From contig NC_063158.1 of assembly GCF_020921035.1 (NCBI RefSeq), forward strand, positions 7,918,001 to 7,982,000: a DNA stretch of 64,000 nt, written 5' to 3'. The stretch comes from Rhodamnia argentea. Lineage: Eukaryota > Streptophyta > Magnoliopsida > Myrtales > Myrtaceae. Numbering within the stretch: position 1 is the stretch's first letter; each line of letters begins with the position of its first letter. Below, one piece after another: positions 36,918 to 47,539 of the stretch. A program made the translations under genes and the position numbers. The notes beneath the pieces are model-generated. The model was not told the origin of the DNA. It was given only the letters and a program-made list of their open reading frames with translations, and made no database searches.

Positions 36918-38539
36918 ACGAAGGCAATGGAACTTTGACCGAGAGAGGAGGGAGATGGACAACCAACTATCGCACGAAGCAAAGAAAGCAAACCTCCAAT
37001 AGGATCCATCGAGCGAGGGTTTGTGTGTATGTTAATGCCCCGATTCTGCTCTTATTTCAAACAAAGGCTTGAAATGTCCTTCTTTTCTTAAATAAAAGTT
37101 TGAAGTGACTATATTAGTCTCAAATAAGGCCCCTTTTACTATTTTTGATTTTTTTCCCTTTTTCTTCCTTTTCTTTCTTTGTTTTCTTGTTCTTTTTCAT
37201 CGGTGGTTGGCGTGTGCCGGATACCGACCACCGGATACTGGCCACCGACGACCCTCCCCCTAGGCGAGGCAACGATGAGGGCGGAACTCATCGACCACGA
37301 GCGACGTTCGGCCCTTGTCGGATATGGGAAAGCGTCGCCTCACCCGGGCATAGCCGAGCCCTTGCCGGCCCTTGCCAATGGCTCCTTCAAAAGAAAAATA
37401 AAAAAAGAAAATGAGAAGAAAATTAAAAAAAAAAAATTAAAAGTTAAAAATGGTTGGGAGGCTCTTATTGAAAATGGTCACTTCTGACCCTTATTGGAAA
37501 TAAAATTTATATCGGGCCTTATTTGAGAAAATCCCCCGATGTGCCAAGCCGAAACTTGGATCATCGACGAGATCGCACCCCTCATTTTCGATATGCTTCA
37601 ATTGGTACCGTTAAACTCCTTTACTTCTTGCGATTTCGATCTCACGGTGTTGCTTTTTCATCTGCAGTCTCTCTCATTTCGATTAGTGAGGATTTTGTTC
37701 CCCCTCCCATATGCCCCGATTTTTTTGACAATTCATGTGCACACTATAGTCTTATGGGTATTGTTCTTTCAAGGGTTAATACCATGGAAAATCTTAAATT
37801 GGTATACTAGTGACAAATTTATTCCAAACTATTTTTTTGATTACGAAAAATCCCAAACCGGTATACTAGTGACAAATTTATCCCAAACTATTTTTTTGAT
37901 CACGAAAAATCTCAAACTGGTACACTTGTGACAAATTTACCACAAACTATAGTCTTATGTTTTTTCCTTCATTGTATTGAGGTCACACGTAACAATTCTT
38001 TCATAGATTTTCGAATTTTCTCGATTAAATAAGTTATAAGAATTATAATGCAATAGCCACCTGACTGGACCTTGAACATAAAGCAGGGGACCATTTGCTG
38101 TCCTCTAGCCCGAGACAGAGACATTCGATAAAATCACAAGAAATGCCACAACCGCACATGGCATGAGATGGAAATAATCGTCGAGGAGCGAGCAAGTTGC
38201 TGTGGAAATCCAAAAAAATGTGGCGTTATGTAAGGGATTGTAGCATCACTCCTTGCATGATCATGCCGATATGACACAACATTACAAAATTATGAGGTAC
38301 AAGAAGTGTCAAGTGTTTTAAAATGGTTGGTTCCTTAACCAACTGCTTTAATAAGGAGACACGACCCAGTCGCTTACAAGTAATGTGGAAGAGTTCCAAA
38401 CTGGACCAACTGATTATAAAATAGTTTGGGGTAAATTTATCATAAGTGTACCAGTTTGGAGTTTTTCGTGATTAAAAAAATAGTTTGAGGTAAATTTGTC
38501 ATAGATGTACCGGTTTGAAATTTTTCGTGGTATTAACCC
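36918..38539 (+). repeat. Left arm of a 1.6-kb inverted repeat
   Basis: This segment recurs on the opposite strand at 41786-43390. Matching landmarks from the outer end inward are GGCAATGGAACTTTGACCGA, AATAGGATCCATCGAGCGAG, the GC-rich block with CCTCCCCCTAGGCGAGGCAA, and CCCCCGATGTGCCAAGCCGA. The Mutator-like MITE at the inner end follows. Differences are scattered substitutions and small indels. The outer 850 bases look like a separate, older repeat. No coding capacity. Confidence 0.9.
37773..38539. mobile_element. Mutator-like MITE, copy A, with 9-bp target duplication
   Basis: The left end GGGTTAATACCATGG pairs with the right end, which on the minus strand reads GGGTTAATACCACGAAAA. The 9-bp duplication TTCTTTCAA stands at 37764-37772 and again at 38540-38548. 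Nine-base duplications are typical of Mutator-like elements. Each end carries two to three tandem units of about 58 bases (blocks GTGACAAATTTA, CAAACTATTTTTTTGAT, ACGAAAAAT). The centre (about 37,960-38,390) is unique sequence without an ORF. Confidence 0.9.
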
Positions 38540-38548
38540 TTCTTTCAA

Positions 38549-39068
38549 TGACTAGTTGTTTTTAGCAATTTCTTAGCAATTTGCATTCCTTATCAGGTTT
38601 CATAGAAGTGGTTAAGCCACAATTTCCTGGCATCTTCAAATACTGCTAAGAGGTTAGCACCGTCTTTGTAAAGAATGATTTAGAATATGGGAGTTTGAAA
38701 TCCAGATAATGAGATAATGTCGTTTTTTTTATAACGAATCTTTATTTTGTTTTGCCTTTGATCATATTATCATATTGGATCGAATAAGATTGCGTAATGT
38801 AAAAGAAGATTGAGTAATCTAATAAAAACTTTCGTGGGCGAATATTTAATCTTTCAATATCTATTTTAGTTGTAGGGTTAGCTCATGAATTCTCAGAATA
38901 AATGAATTGGATACAAATTTTGTCCTAATCAACCGACTTTATCGAGAAAGATTACTTTTTTTAAGGCCAATAAGTTGAGAGCGAGATTTCGAATCAACTT
39001 ATTGGTCTTATGGTATATCTCACTATAGAGAATGATAATAGCGGAGCTAATAGTTACTTTCTCTTCAG
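38549..39068. other. Spacer or intron remnant before POLD3 exon A
   Basis: AT-rich DNA between the MITE target duplication and the POLD3 splice acceptor at 39061-39068. The expected upstream POLD3 coding exon is not recognisable here, so this is probably intron sequence whose 5' part was lost or moved. Confidence 0.4.
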
Positions 39069-40855
39069 GTTACTGCAAGAATTTGTTGAAAGACATGGAG
39101 ACGGATCGGAAGTAGTATACTCTTTATCTGGATGGTTAAAGGACAATCCATCAAGTTTCCATGTCAAACTTGTTTCTTGGCCTGAACTTGCTGGTCAGAT
39201 TTTACTTTGCGTTGCTTATTGCCTAGCACTTCTATTATTCTTTTTTTCCTTAAATAACCAAATGGAGTTTCTCTGATTGTTCTTTTTTTTTTTTTTTATG
39301 TCTCAAGGAGCTAAAATGTGCAATTACGGATTCTTATTTTGAACAATTCTAACTAAAAAACTTCCTTTCAGATTTTTTTGAAGAAAGAGAGTTTGTTTGC
39401 AGTTTTTTTTTTTCCCACGACATGGATCAGTGCTGGTAGGTTTGGAGAGACCACTAGATATGTAGGTTTTAATAATTCTTTAGGGGCTACAAGCATTAGG
39501 AAATGAGTTTCTCCATATGAGATTATCCATTATGTCATGTCAAAATAATGTTGCTGATGAGGACGCTTGAGTTCAACCATTTATTAGGATATTGCCATGC
39601 AGACAGATTGCTGCCTTGAATTGAGATTTGAACAGTCCCACTCGCAACGTGGATGCATGCAACTTGGTTTATGGATAGAACTTTCAAATTGAATGGGGAT
39701 CTTGTTGATACATTCCCTCCCCTGCTACATATTCAATATCTATTCTTAGATTATTTCATGGTTTGATTAAACAAAACACAAGCATAAGGTATATTTACTT
39801 TGCTTGATGTGTGCAGAAGCCAGGGAAGAATTTGATGGTAAATGCTCAGTTCATGTCTATAGTGTGCAAACTTGCATCCCCAAGGATCAGGCGGCTCTTT
39901 CGAATGCTGAATATGTGCAGGCAGAAGAGTTTTTTAGCCAGAGTGCAAACACTGAGAATTGTCTGAGAGGTAACAGGTACGTTGCCTTGGTTCAGCTTTC
40001 TGAGTATCTATGTGCATGCAGGTGTCATTGAACATAGAATTTTGACGAGGACTAACCATGATGACTTCTCTACATGATTTTTCAGGTTGTGTACGGTAGC
40101 AAATCCCTTTATTACGAAGTGCAGAGAGTGAATTATTTGATTTGGGAGCTCCCAAGCTGAATGGCGCCAGGGCCTCAGGACCATCAAATACTGTCCATCA
40201 AAAGTTACCCCCAGCACAACAGAGAAAGAATGAACAGACAAGCCAAAACAAGTTGGAACAATCAGTTGATGTGTTTAATGATGCATAAAACGAAGGTAAT
40301 GGTGCAGGAGTTCATGATCAACCCACCAAACTGCCTGCGGACAAAGAAAAAGTTGCTAACTTGCCTGTGAGTAAAAAGTTGGGCCAGAATGGTAAGAACT
40401 CTTCCACAGCTGGGGGTTCTCTGGCAAATCTATGGGGTCGTGCTTCACCCACAACAAAATCAAGTGGTGGCGTAGCAGAAATTAGCAGCACCGCTCCAAG
40501 TTCCACCGGTTGTTTCTATAACCACCAGTCTCTTTCGAAAGTTGGCTTCAATCCTGTGAAGTCTTGTAAAACTATTCTTTATAAGGAATATTACAGAGTT
40601 CCCTCTGTTAATGAAAAATATCTCTTCATCAGTTAGTGCAGAAGCCCAAATTTGTGCACATGAGGAAGCAGAATTGGACAGCGATGATGAGGGTCTGGAT
40701 GTCAATCTTAAGAGACGCACCAAGCCTGAAGGCAGTAGAAAAAGAAGAGTTGTATTTGATTTCTCAGATGAACATGACGAAAATGAAGATGGAGTCAATT
40801 CGGCATCACCTGATTTTCCAAAAGCCCTGTCTATCCTAGCTTCAAAAGAGAGAAG
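39069..40855 (+). pseudogene. DNA polymerase delta subunit 3 (POLD3) gene fragment, intron-bearing and broken
   Basis: Exon A (39069-39193, after CTCTTCAG) codes LLQEFVERHGDGSEVVYSLS and WPELA. Exon B (39817-39976) codes EAREEFDGKCSVHVYSVQTC and ends CLRGNR. After acceptor TTTTTCAG the next exon starts at 40086 and codes LCTVANPFITKCRE, then meets an in-frame TGA. Later pieces sit in shifting frames: KLPADKEKVANLPVSKKLGQ with GGSLANLWGRA (about 40,320-40,450), and EAELDSDDEGLDVNLKRRT with KRRVVFDFSDEHDENEDGVN (about 40,660-40,810). This matches the plant POLD3 order: N-terminal wedge region, linker, acidic middle. The N-terminal coding exon was not found, and the 3' part, including any PCNA-binding end, is cut at 40856 by an LTR. 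Kept introns rule out retroposition. Confidence 0.85.
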
Positions 40856-41010
40856 TGTTGGATACTAAATCCTATCAATCTAAAATCAAATTTGCAGAAA
40901 CATGCCCAATTCATCAGTTGTATCACTGATCAGAACGAGTATATCACAAGGACATACCATAATTGCCACAAACTAGATGCCCCTTTGCGATCTCGAGAGT
41001 TCCTTCATAC
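40856..41010 (-). mobile_element. Copia LTR fragment (3' LTR end of the minus-strand element)
   Basis: The plus-strand sequence starts TGTTGGATACTAAATCCTAT and stays closely similar to 53434-53588, the LTR end next to the primer-binding site. It begins directly after the POLD3 coding sequence, preceded by AGAAG, a candidate 5-bp target site. The similarity stops near 41,005, where the inverted segment that starts GGGTAATCGTCTC begins. Confidence 0.8.
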
Positions 41011-41641
41011 GGGTAATCGTCTCTATTTACTGTGTGATGAATAGAGATGATGCAATTTTAAGTTTATTATTTAAGTGATAATTGAGAGATCAAGCTTAAA
41101 ATACTTATGCTGCCTTAACAGAATGTTAAGATGATGACTTATTATTTATAATGTCCGGAAGTGAAATAACCCGGATATTTCACTTTATACGTCTTTTTAC
41201 CGGATGAGAGTTATGATGGAAATTTTTTGCTGGAGTTCTTACGTGAACTGAAGTTAGACATTGAGTGTGTCTAACCTATCACTTGTACGGTATTAAATAG
41301 AAAGACATACGCTCCATGTGGAAGGAGAAAATACCGTAATACGTATTTCATATTACGTATGCATAAACCGACCAATGAGAGTAGGTAAAAGTTCAGATAT
41401 TAACTTTTCTAAGTCGTGTGAGACTCTCGAGGATAAGAATTCCTCAATTGGTGCCCTCACGACTCTTCATTATTTTCGAGATTTCTATTTAGTGTTCGTT
41501 ATCTTAAAGTATTGCTTGTAGTCATGAAATTAATTCTATCTACGGAGACACTTCTAGAAAAGTGAGCTGAACCGAGATTAAGAGGTCTAATGGAGGAGGA
41601 AGATCGATTTAGAGTTTTAAGTCACATTATAGATTATATTC
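41011..41641 (+). repeat. Left arm of an inner inverted repeat, LTR-like
   Basis: It starts GGGTAATCGTCTCTATTTAC and is repeated on the other strand at 43897-44649. Shared landmarks are GATGAATAGAGATGATGCAA, CAGAATGTTAAGATGATGAC, ACATTGAGTGTGTCTAACC, CATACGCTCCAT, TAAACCGACCAATGAGAGTA and TCACATTATAGATTATATT. In the right arm the same sequence leads into a gag reading frame, so this is probably LTR plus leader of a second Copia-type element, present in two opposed copies. Confidence 0.8.
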
Positions 41642-41785
41642 ACAAACCGGTCAGTTATGATTATTTAGTATGATCATAATTGTGAATATAACGTATCATA
41701 CTTAAATGAGATATATATGTGTGTGTGTGAGTGATCGATCTATAGCACAGCATAAAAAAAATTCACCATTGATTATCTTCGCGAA

Positions 41786-42523
41786 GGGCTAATACCACGA
41801 AAAAACCCCAAACTGGTACATTTGTAACAAATTTACCTCAAACTATTTTTTTAATCACGAAAAACTCCAAGCTGGTATACTTGTGACAAATTTACCCCAA
41901 ACCGGTACACTTATGATAAATTTACCCCAAACTATTTTATAATCAGTCGGTCCGGTTTGGAACTCTTCCACATTACTTGTAAGCGATCGGGTCGTGTCTC
42001 CTTATTAAAGCAGTTGGTTAAGGAGCCAACCATTTTAAAATACCCGACACTTCTTGTACCTCATAATTTTGTAATGTTGTGTCGTATCGGCATGATCATG
42101 CAAGGAGTGATGCTACAATCCCTTACATAACGCCACATTTTTTTGGATTTCCACAGCAACTTGCTCGCTCCTCGACGATTATTTCCATCTCATGCCATGT
42201 GCGGTTGTGGCATTTCTTGTGATTTTATCGAATGTCTCCGTCTCGGGCTAGAGGACAGCAAATGGTCCCCTGCTTTATGTTCAAGGTCCAGTCAGGTGGC
42301 TATTGCATTATAATTCTTATCACTTATTTAATCGAGAAAATTCGAAAATCTATGAAAGAATTGTTACGTGTGACCTCAGTACAATGAAGGAAAAAACATA
42401 AGACTATAGTTTTGGGTAAATTTGTCACAAGTGTACCAATTTGGGATTTTTCGTGATCAAAAAAATAGTTTGGGATAAATTTGTCACTAGTGTACCGGTT
42501 TAGGATTTTCCATGGTATTAACC
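41786..42523. mobile_element. Mutator-like MITE, copy B, one flank lost
   Basis: Same family as copy A. The right end GGTATTAACC is followed by TTGAAAGAA (42524-42532), the reverse complement of copy A's target duplication. The left end (41786) is preceded by CTTCGCGAA instead of the expected TTGAAAGAA. The copy therefore shares one insertion flank with copy A and has lost the other. Confidence 0.85.
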
Positions 42524-43390
42524 TTTGAAAGAACAATACCCATAAGACTATAGTGTGCACATGAATTGTCAAAAAAATCAAGGCATATTGGAGGGGGAAC
42601 AAAATCCTTACTAATCGAAATGAGAGAGACTGCAGACGAAAAAGCAACACTATGAGATCGAAATTGAAAGAAGGAAAGGAGTTTAACGATACCAATTGAA
42701 GCATATCGAAAACGAGGGGTGCGATCTTGTCGATGATCCAAGTTTCGGCTTGGCACATCGGGGGATTTTCTCAAATAAGGCTCGATATAAATTTTATTTC
42801 CAATAAGGGTTGGAAGTGACTGTTTTTAGTAAGAGCCTCCCACCCATTTTTAACTTTTAATTAATTAATTATTTTTTTAATTTTCTTCTCATTTTATTTT
42901 ATTTTATTTTTTTCTTTGAAGGAGCCATTGGCAAGGGTCGGTAAGGGCTCGGCCGCGCATGGGTGAGGCGATGCTTTCCCATATCCAACAAGGGCCGAAC
43001 CTCACTCATGGTTAGTGAGTTCAGCCCTCATCGTTGCCTCGCCTAGGGGGAGGGTCGTCGGTGGCCAGTATCCGGTGGTCGGTATTTGGCACACGCCAGC
43101 CACCGGTGAAAAAGAACAAGAAAACAAAGAAAGAAAATGGAAGAAAAAGGGAAAAAAATCAAAATAGTAAAAGGGGCCTTATTTGAGACTAATATAGTCA
43201 CTTCAAACTTTTATTTAAGAAAAGAAGGATATTTCAAGCCTTTGTTTGAAATAAGAGCAGAATCGGGGCATTAACATACACACAAACTCTCGCTCGATGG
43301 ATCCTATTGGAGGTTTGCTTTCTTTGCTTCGTGCGATACGGTTGGTTGTCCATCTCCCTCCTCTCTCGGTCAAAGTTCCATTGCTTTCGT
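41786..43390 (-). repeat. Right arm of the 1.6-kb inverted repeat
   Basis: Inverted copy of 36918-38539. It begins exactly at the terminus of the MITE copy (GGGCTAATACCACG at 41786). The outer end stops at 43390 inside a gag reading frame, where the homology to the left arm ends at ACGAA.GCAATGG. This arm carries several small insertions and deletions relative to the left one. Confidence 0.9.
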
Positions 43391-43726
43391 CAAACACACG
43401 GCGAAACGTGTATGGATCGCTTCCATCATTTCTTTCGCGGTGCGGTCAATTGGCAGACTACTCTTTAAATGTTCTTGTATGGATTGCTTCATTGATAACA
43501 AGCAGATCCTGTTGCTCTTTCCCCAAGTGGCAAAACGTGTCATCTCAATTGCTGTACTGGTCTCAATGAGATTAGCTGGCTTATCTTCATAAAGAGCCAC
43601 ATGAACATCCGCCAGCTCCATAGCAAACAGAAAATCCTCTTTCCATTTCTTAAAATTTGAACCATGAAGAACCTCAATCGTAATGGAGTTGCCGTTCACG
43701 GAGAAGGTAACTGGAAAAACAAGCAA
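43391..43726 (-). pseudogene. Copia-type gag fragment (UBN2-like), truncated
   Basis: The frame starts near 43726 after a pyrimidine-rich stretch ending TTTTTCCAG and codes GSNFKKWKEDFLFAMELADV, then SNRICLLSMKQSIQEHLKSS and ID(R/K)TAKEMMEAI. This is the gag_pre/UBN2 pattern of plant Copia elements. It ends abruptly at 43390, where the inverted arm begins. It differs from the gag at 51698, so it belongs to a different Copia family. Upstream (right) is the LTR-like inverted segment that would be its 5' LTR. Confidence 0.75.
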
Positions 43727-43896
43727 TGTAAATAATCAGCATCAAGTGAGTACTTTGTAACTTAAAAAACCTTATAAGTACACAACTAGAGAGTTACATG
43801 TACCATCATACAATCACCTTTGGGTAGATTGTATAACGTGTAGTTGTAAACTCTCCACATGTCAACGGTCATCGGAATATATTCCAATCTTCGTGC

Positions 43897-44649
43897 AATA
43901 TAATCTATAATGTGACTTAAAACTCTAAATCGATCTTCCTCTTCCTCCTCCATTCACAGTTTCTAGAAGTGTCTCTTTAGATAGAATTAATTTCATGACT
44001 ATAAGCAATACTCTAAGATAACGAACATTAAATAGAAATCTCGAGAATAATGAAGAGTCGTGAGGGCACCAATTGAGGAATTCTTATCCTTGAGAGTTTC
44101 ACACGGCTTAAAAAAGTTAATATCTGAACTTTTGCCTACTCTCATTGGTCGGTTTATGCATACGTAATATGAAATACGTATTACGGTATTTTAGAATAAT
44201 TTAATAAAAAGGTGAAAGACTTCGGGGGGCGGGGGAATACGTTCTAAAAAAAATAGTGAAAAAAAAAAAAAAAAAAAAAAAATTAAAAAAAATGAAAAAA
44301 TAAAAGGAAAAGGAAAAAAGAAAAAATTTCTCCTTCCACATATGGAGCGTATGTCTTTCTATTTAATACCGTATAGGTGATAGGTTAGACACACTCATTG
44401 TCTAACTTCAGTTCACATAACAACTCCGGCAAAAAATTTCCATCAAAACTCTCATTTGGTAATAAAGACGGATAAAGTGAAATATGTGGGTTATTTCACT
44501 TCCGGACATTATAAATAATAAGTCATCATCTTAACATTCTGTTAAGGCAGCATAAATATTTTAAGCTTGATCTCTCAATTATCACTTAAATAATAAGCTT
44601 AAAATTGCATCATCTCTATTCATCACACGGTAAATAGAGACGATTACCC
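43897..44649 (-). repeat. Right arm of the inner inverted repeat, LTR-like
   Basis: Inverted partner of 41011-41641. It is longer because of an inserted A-rich block at about 44195-44325. On the minus strand it is followed by a leader of about 170 bases and then the gag fragment, which supports reading it as the 5' LTR of a truncated Copia element. Confidence 0.75.
44195..44325. repeat. A-rich insertion with a G-tract
   Basis: It is absent from the partner arm, where ATACCGTAATACG joins GGAAGGAGAAA directly. It contains a G-rich run (GGGGGGCGGGGG at about 44224-44235) and then about 80 bases of nearly pure A. It may be a short retroposed tail or slippage expansion; its origin is unclear. Confidence 0.7.
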
Positions 44650-44789
44650 GTGTGAGTGGGCTAATTTTTCATTTGTCCGACATACCTTCTCAATATAATG
44701 TACCAAGCATTAACATGCATAAATATCAAATATACTTATAGACATCCATATTAATAAAGAACATCATCAACTGTGAACATTTAGGGGAA

Positions 44790-45420
44790 AATACAAATAT
44801 TCAATATATCAACCTCTACGAGTCCTAGAGTCTTTACATGACTTAAGAAAACATCTCTAGGAATTGGCTTTGTCATAGGATTTGTTAACATTCTGTGCAT
44901 AGATATATATTGTAGGTTCACATCCTTTCGTGCTACCATGTCCTTAACATAGTTATACTTAATGTCTATATGTTTGGTCTTGCATTAGAATTTAGGATCC
45001 TTAGTGCAAGCCATTGCTGCTTGACTATCACAATAAACCATTACAAGATTTGCATCATCTCTAGTAACACCTAAATGATATAAAAATCTTTTAAGCCAAA
45101 TACCTTCATGTGCTGTCATTGATAATGCTACGAACTCTGCTCCATGGTAGACAAGGTTATACACTATTGTTTCTTACTACTCCACGATATGGTGCCATTG
45201 TTCGGTAAGAATACATTTCCAGAAGTGGATTTCTTCTCATCCAAATCTCCTCCCCGGTCAGCATCGGTATAGCCCTTAAGGTGCATATCACTTCCTTGAT
45301 ATATCAACGAGTAACCAGTAGTTGCTTTCGGATACCTCGGGGTTCTTTTAACGACAGTCCAATGTGCTTGACTTGGATTGGATTGGTATCTACTCACAAA
45401 TCAATTGCATAACAAATATC
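44790..45420 (-). pseudogene. Copia RNase H, degenerate
   Basis: MSRYQSNPSQAHWTVVKR, TPRYPKATTGYSLIYQGSD, GYTDADRGGDLDEKKSTSGN and ISWSSKKQ give the RNase H start with its first Asp. After a stop the frame continues with AEFVALSMTAHEGIWLKRFL and VYCDSQAAMACTKDPKF, then TKHIDIKYNYVKDMV to about 44,830. Confidence 0.85.
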
Positions 45421-45454
45421 AGGTCTTGTATACATCATAGCATACATTAAGCTT

Positions 45455-46572
45455 TCAATGGCACTTGGCATAAGGAATGTTTTTCATTTGTTTTTGCTCT
45501 TGCGGAGTCTTAGGACACATTCTACAACTCAAATCTTCACCTTTTGCAATAAGAGTATCAATGGTTTTGCTATCTTGCATATGAAATCGTTCGAGGACTT
45601 TATTAATATATGTCTCTTGCGAAAGAGATAACAACTTTTTTGAATGATCTCTCGAAATCTTAACTTCGAAAATGTATGCAGCTTCACCCATATCTTTCAT
45701 TTCAAATTTGAAGATAACCAACTTTTTATTGTCTTGACAAACCCCATATTGCTTCTGGCAATCAATATATCATCAACATGTAATGATAAAATTACAAAAT
45801 AACCTTTGGACCTTTTGATATGCACGCAATTATCTTCATTAATCATGTCTAAGTCATATACCACTATGACATTATGAAAGTATATATATCATTTCCTTGA
45901 AGACTACTTAAGGCCATATATCGATCTCAGAAGTCGACATACTTTATATTCTTGGCCTTTATTAACACCTAACGGGTTGTTCCATGTAGATCTCTTCTTC
46001 TAATTCTCCATTGAGAAAAGCAATTTTTACATCCATATGATGTAATTCAAGATCCAAGCTAGCCACTATTGCTAGAATAAGGCGAATTGAGGTGAATCTT
46101 ATTACGGGAGAAAAAGTATCTTCATAGTCAATTCTTTCCCGTTGGTTATACCCCTTTGCTACAAAGCGAGCCTTATAACTATCAATCGAGCCATCAGCCT
46201 TACGCTTTATTTTGAGAACCCATTCGTTCCCAATAGCTCTACCCCCGGAAGATCGACCGGTTCCCAAACTTGGTTTGATTTCATTGACTCTATCTCTTCT
46301 TCCATTGCTTTCATCCACTTTTCCTTATCATGGTAAGATAGAGCCTCATTTATATTCCTTGGTTCATCCTCTTCCAATGGAGCGATCATGAAAGTTTTCC
46401 CTTCAATTTCAAAGCGTCGACGGGGAATGCTTTTGCGACCTGCTCGCCATAGAGAAGATTGTACCAAGGGTACTTCGTTCTCCATTAATCTCCCACTCGA
46501 ATCAAATAATGGTATCGTTTCATCAAGTGGTTGCAATTGAGACTCGTTCATACTCAACTCCTCACTTCTCAT
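45455..46572 (-). pseudogene. Copia reverse transcriptase, frameshifted
   Basis: Fragments in several frames: MKAMEEEIESMKSNQVWEPV (start of RVT_2), IGNEWVLKIKRKADGSIDSY, ARFVAKGYNQRERIDYEDTF, and HMDVKIAFLNGELEEEIYM with the first catalytic Asp. A stop then appears after EQPVRC. The second catalytic box reads LHVDDILIA (Asp-Asp at about 45,771-45,776). KMKDMGEA-like text (MVIFKFEMKDMGEAAYIFEV) continues to 45455. Several nonsense changes and at least two shifts are seen. Confidence 0.88.
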
Positions 46573-46878
46573 ATTGCTCCCACTTGGATCATTATATCCA
46601 ACTGTCCCATTATCCCGATCTAAGGTCTCAAATAGGGAGTAATCTTAACCTATTTTGCCCTTTTTCGAAATTCATTCTCTAAGAATGTGACATCTCAAGA
46701 TTCAAATTCGATCACACTTCCACTTTCTTGCTCTCCTATGAACACATACCCTTTTGAGCGTTTTGAGTGTTTTATGAAGACTCTTTTTCTCTCTTGGTCC
46801 CAATTTTCCATATTTATGAGTGGACTTATAAGTATAGGCAGCACAACCCCAGGATTTAAGAAAGTTCAAATCAAGTTT

Positions 46879-47133
46879 TCAACTTGTCCACAACTCATAT
46901 GGGGTGGAAGGGACTGATTTTGAAGGCACACGATTAAGTACATAGACGGCGGTTAACAAAGCATCACCCCAAAAGGTGAAAGACAAATTGGCTTGTGCCA
47001 TGATAAACCTAACCATGTCCATTAGGGTTCTATTTCTTCTCGCTACAACATCATTTTGATGCGGAGTATATGGAATAGACAATTGTCTTTCTATTCCCTT
47101 TTCCTTACACAAATTTCTGAACTCATCGGATAA
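46879..47133 (-). pseudogene. Copia integrase, C-terminal part of core
   Basis: It resumes directly after the hAT element with LSDEFRNLCKEKGIERQLSI, then PYTPHQNDVVARRNRTLMDM. The family motif is QNGVAERRNRTL; here the catalytic Glu position is Ala, so the DDE triad is broken. It continues FWGDALLTAVYVLNRVPSKS to a TAG after YELWTS. Confidence 0.85.
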
Positions 47134-47539
47134 GTATTCACTAGACGTGGCCGGTTCTCGGTTTAGGAACCGGCGGTTCCGGTTCCTACAAAAGGTGGAA
47201 TCGGAGGTTCCGAACCGGTTCCGGTTCCATTTTTTAAATTTAATTTTAAAATAATAAATAATGAAATAAACATAATAAGTTATAAATTATAATCAAATTG
47301 TACATTGTAATAAAATTTGGGGAAAAAAGAGAGAGAGGAGGAATGGGCTTGAACTTAATGAATTATCATTAAGCGCTTACATATCTTCTTGAGGATAGAA
47401 GAATCAAAGCCCATGTAGTTCTTTTACATTTGATAACCCCAACTTACCTCATCGTCAATCGTCGATACCCATTGTGGTACCCGTGCCGGTGGTATCTCCA
47501 CAATCATCACTAAAGAATTCGTGTTCTCGATCCAGCTCT

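Noticed and set aside
36374-37072. A 232-codon plus-strand ORF with a long Ser-Leu repeat
   Set aside because: Produced by the CT microsatellite and flanking purine-rich DNA; the rest has no domain and crosses the inverted-repeat border.
39069-40868. The POLD3 sequence as an intact working gene
   Set aside because: In-frame TGA soon after 40086, several frame changes, no 5' coding exon, and a 3' end cut by an LTR.
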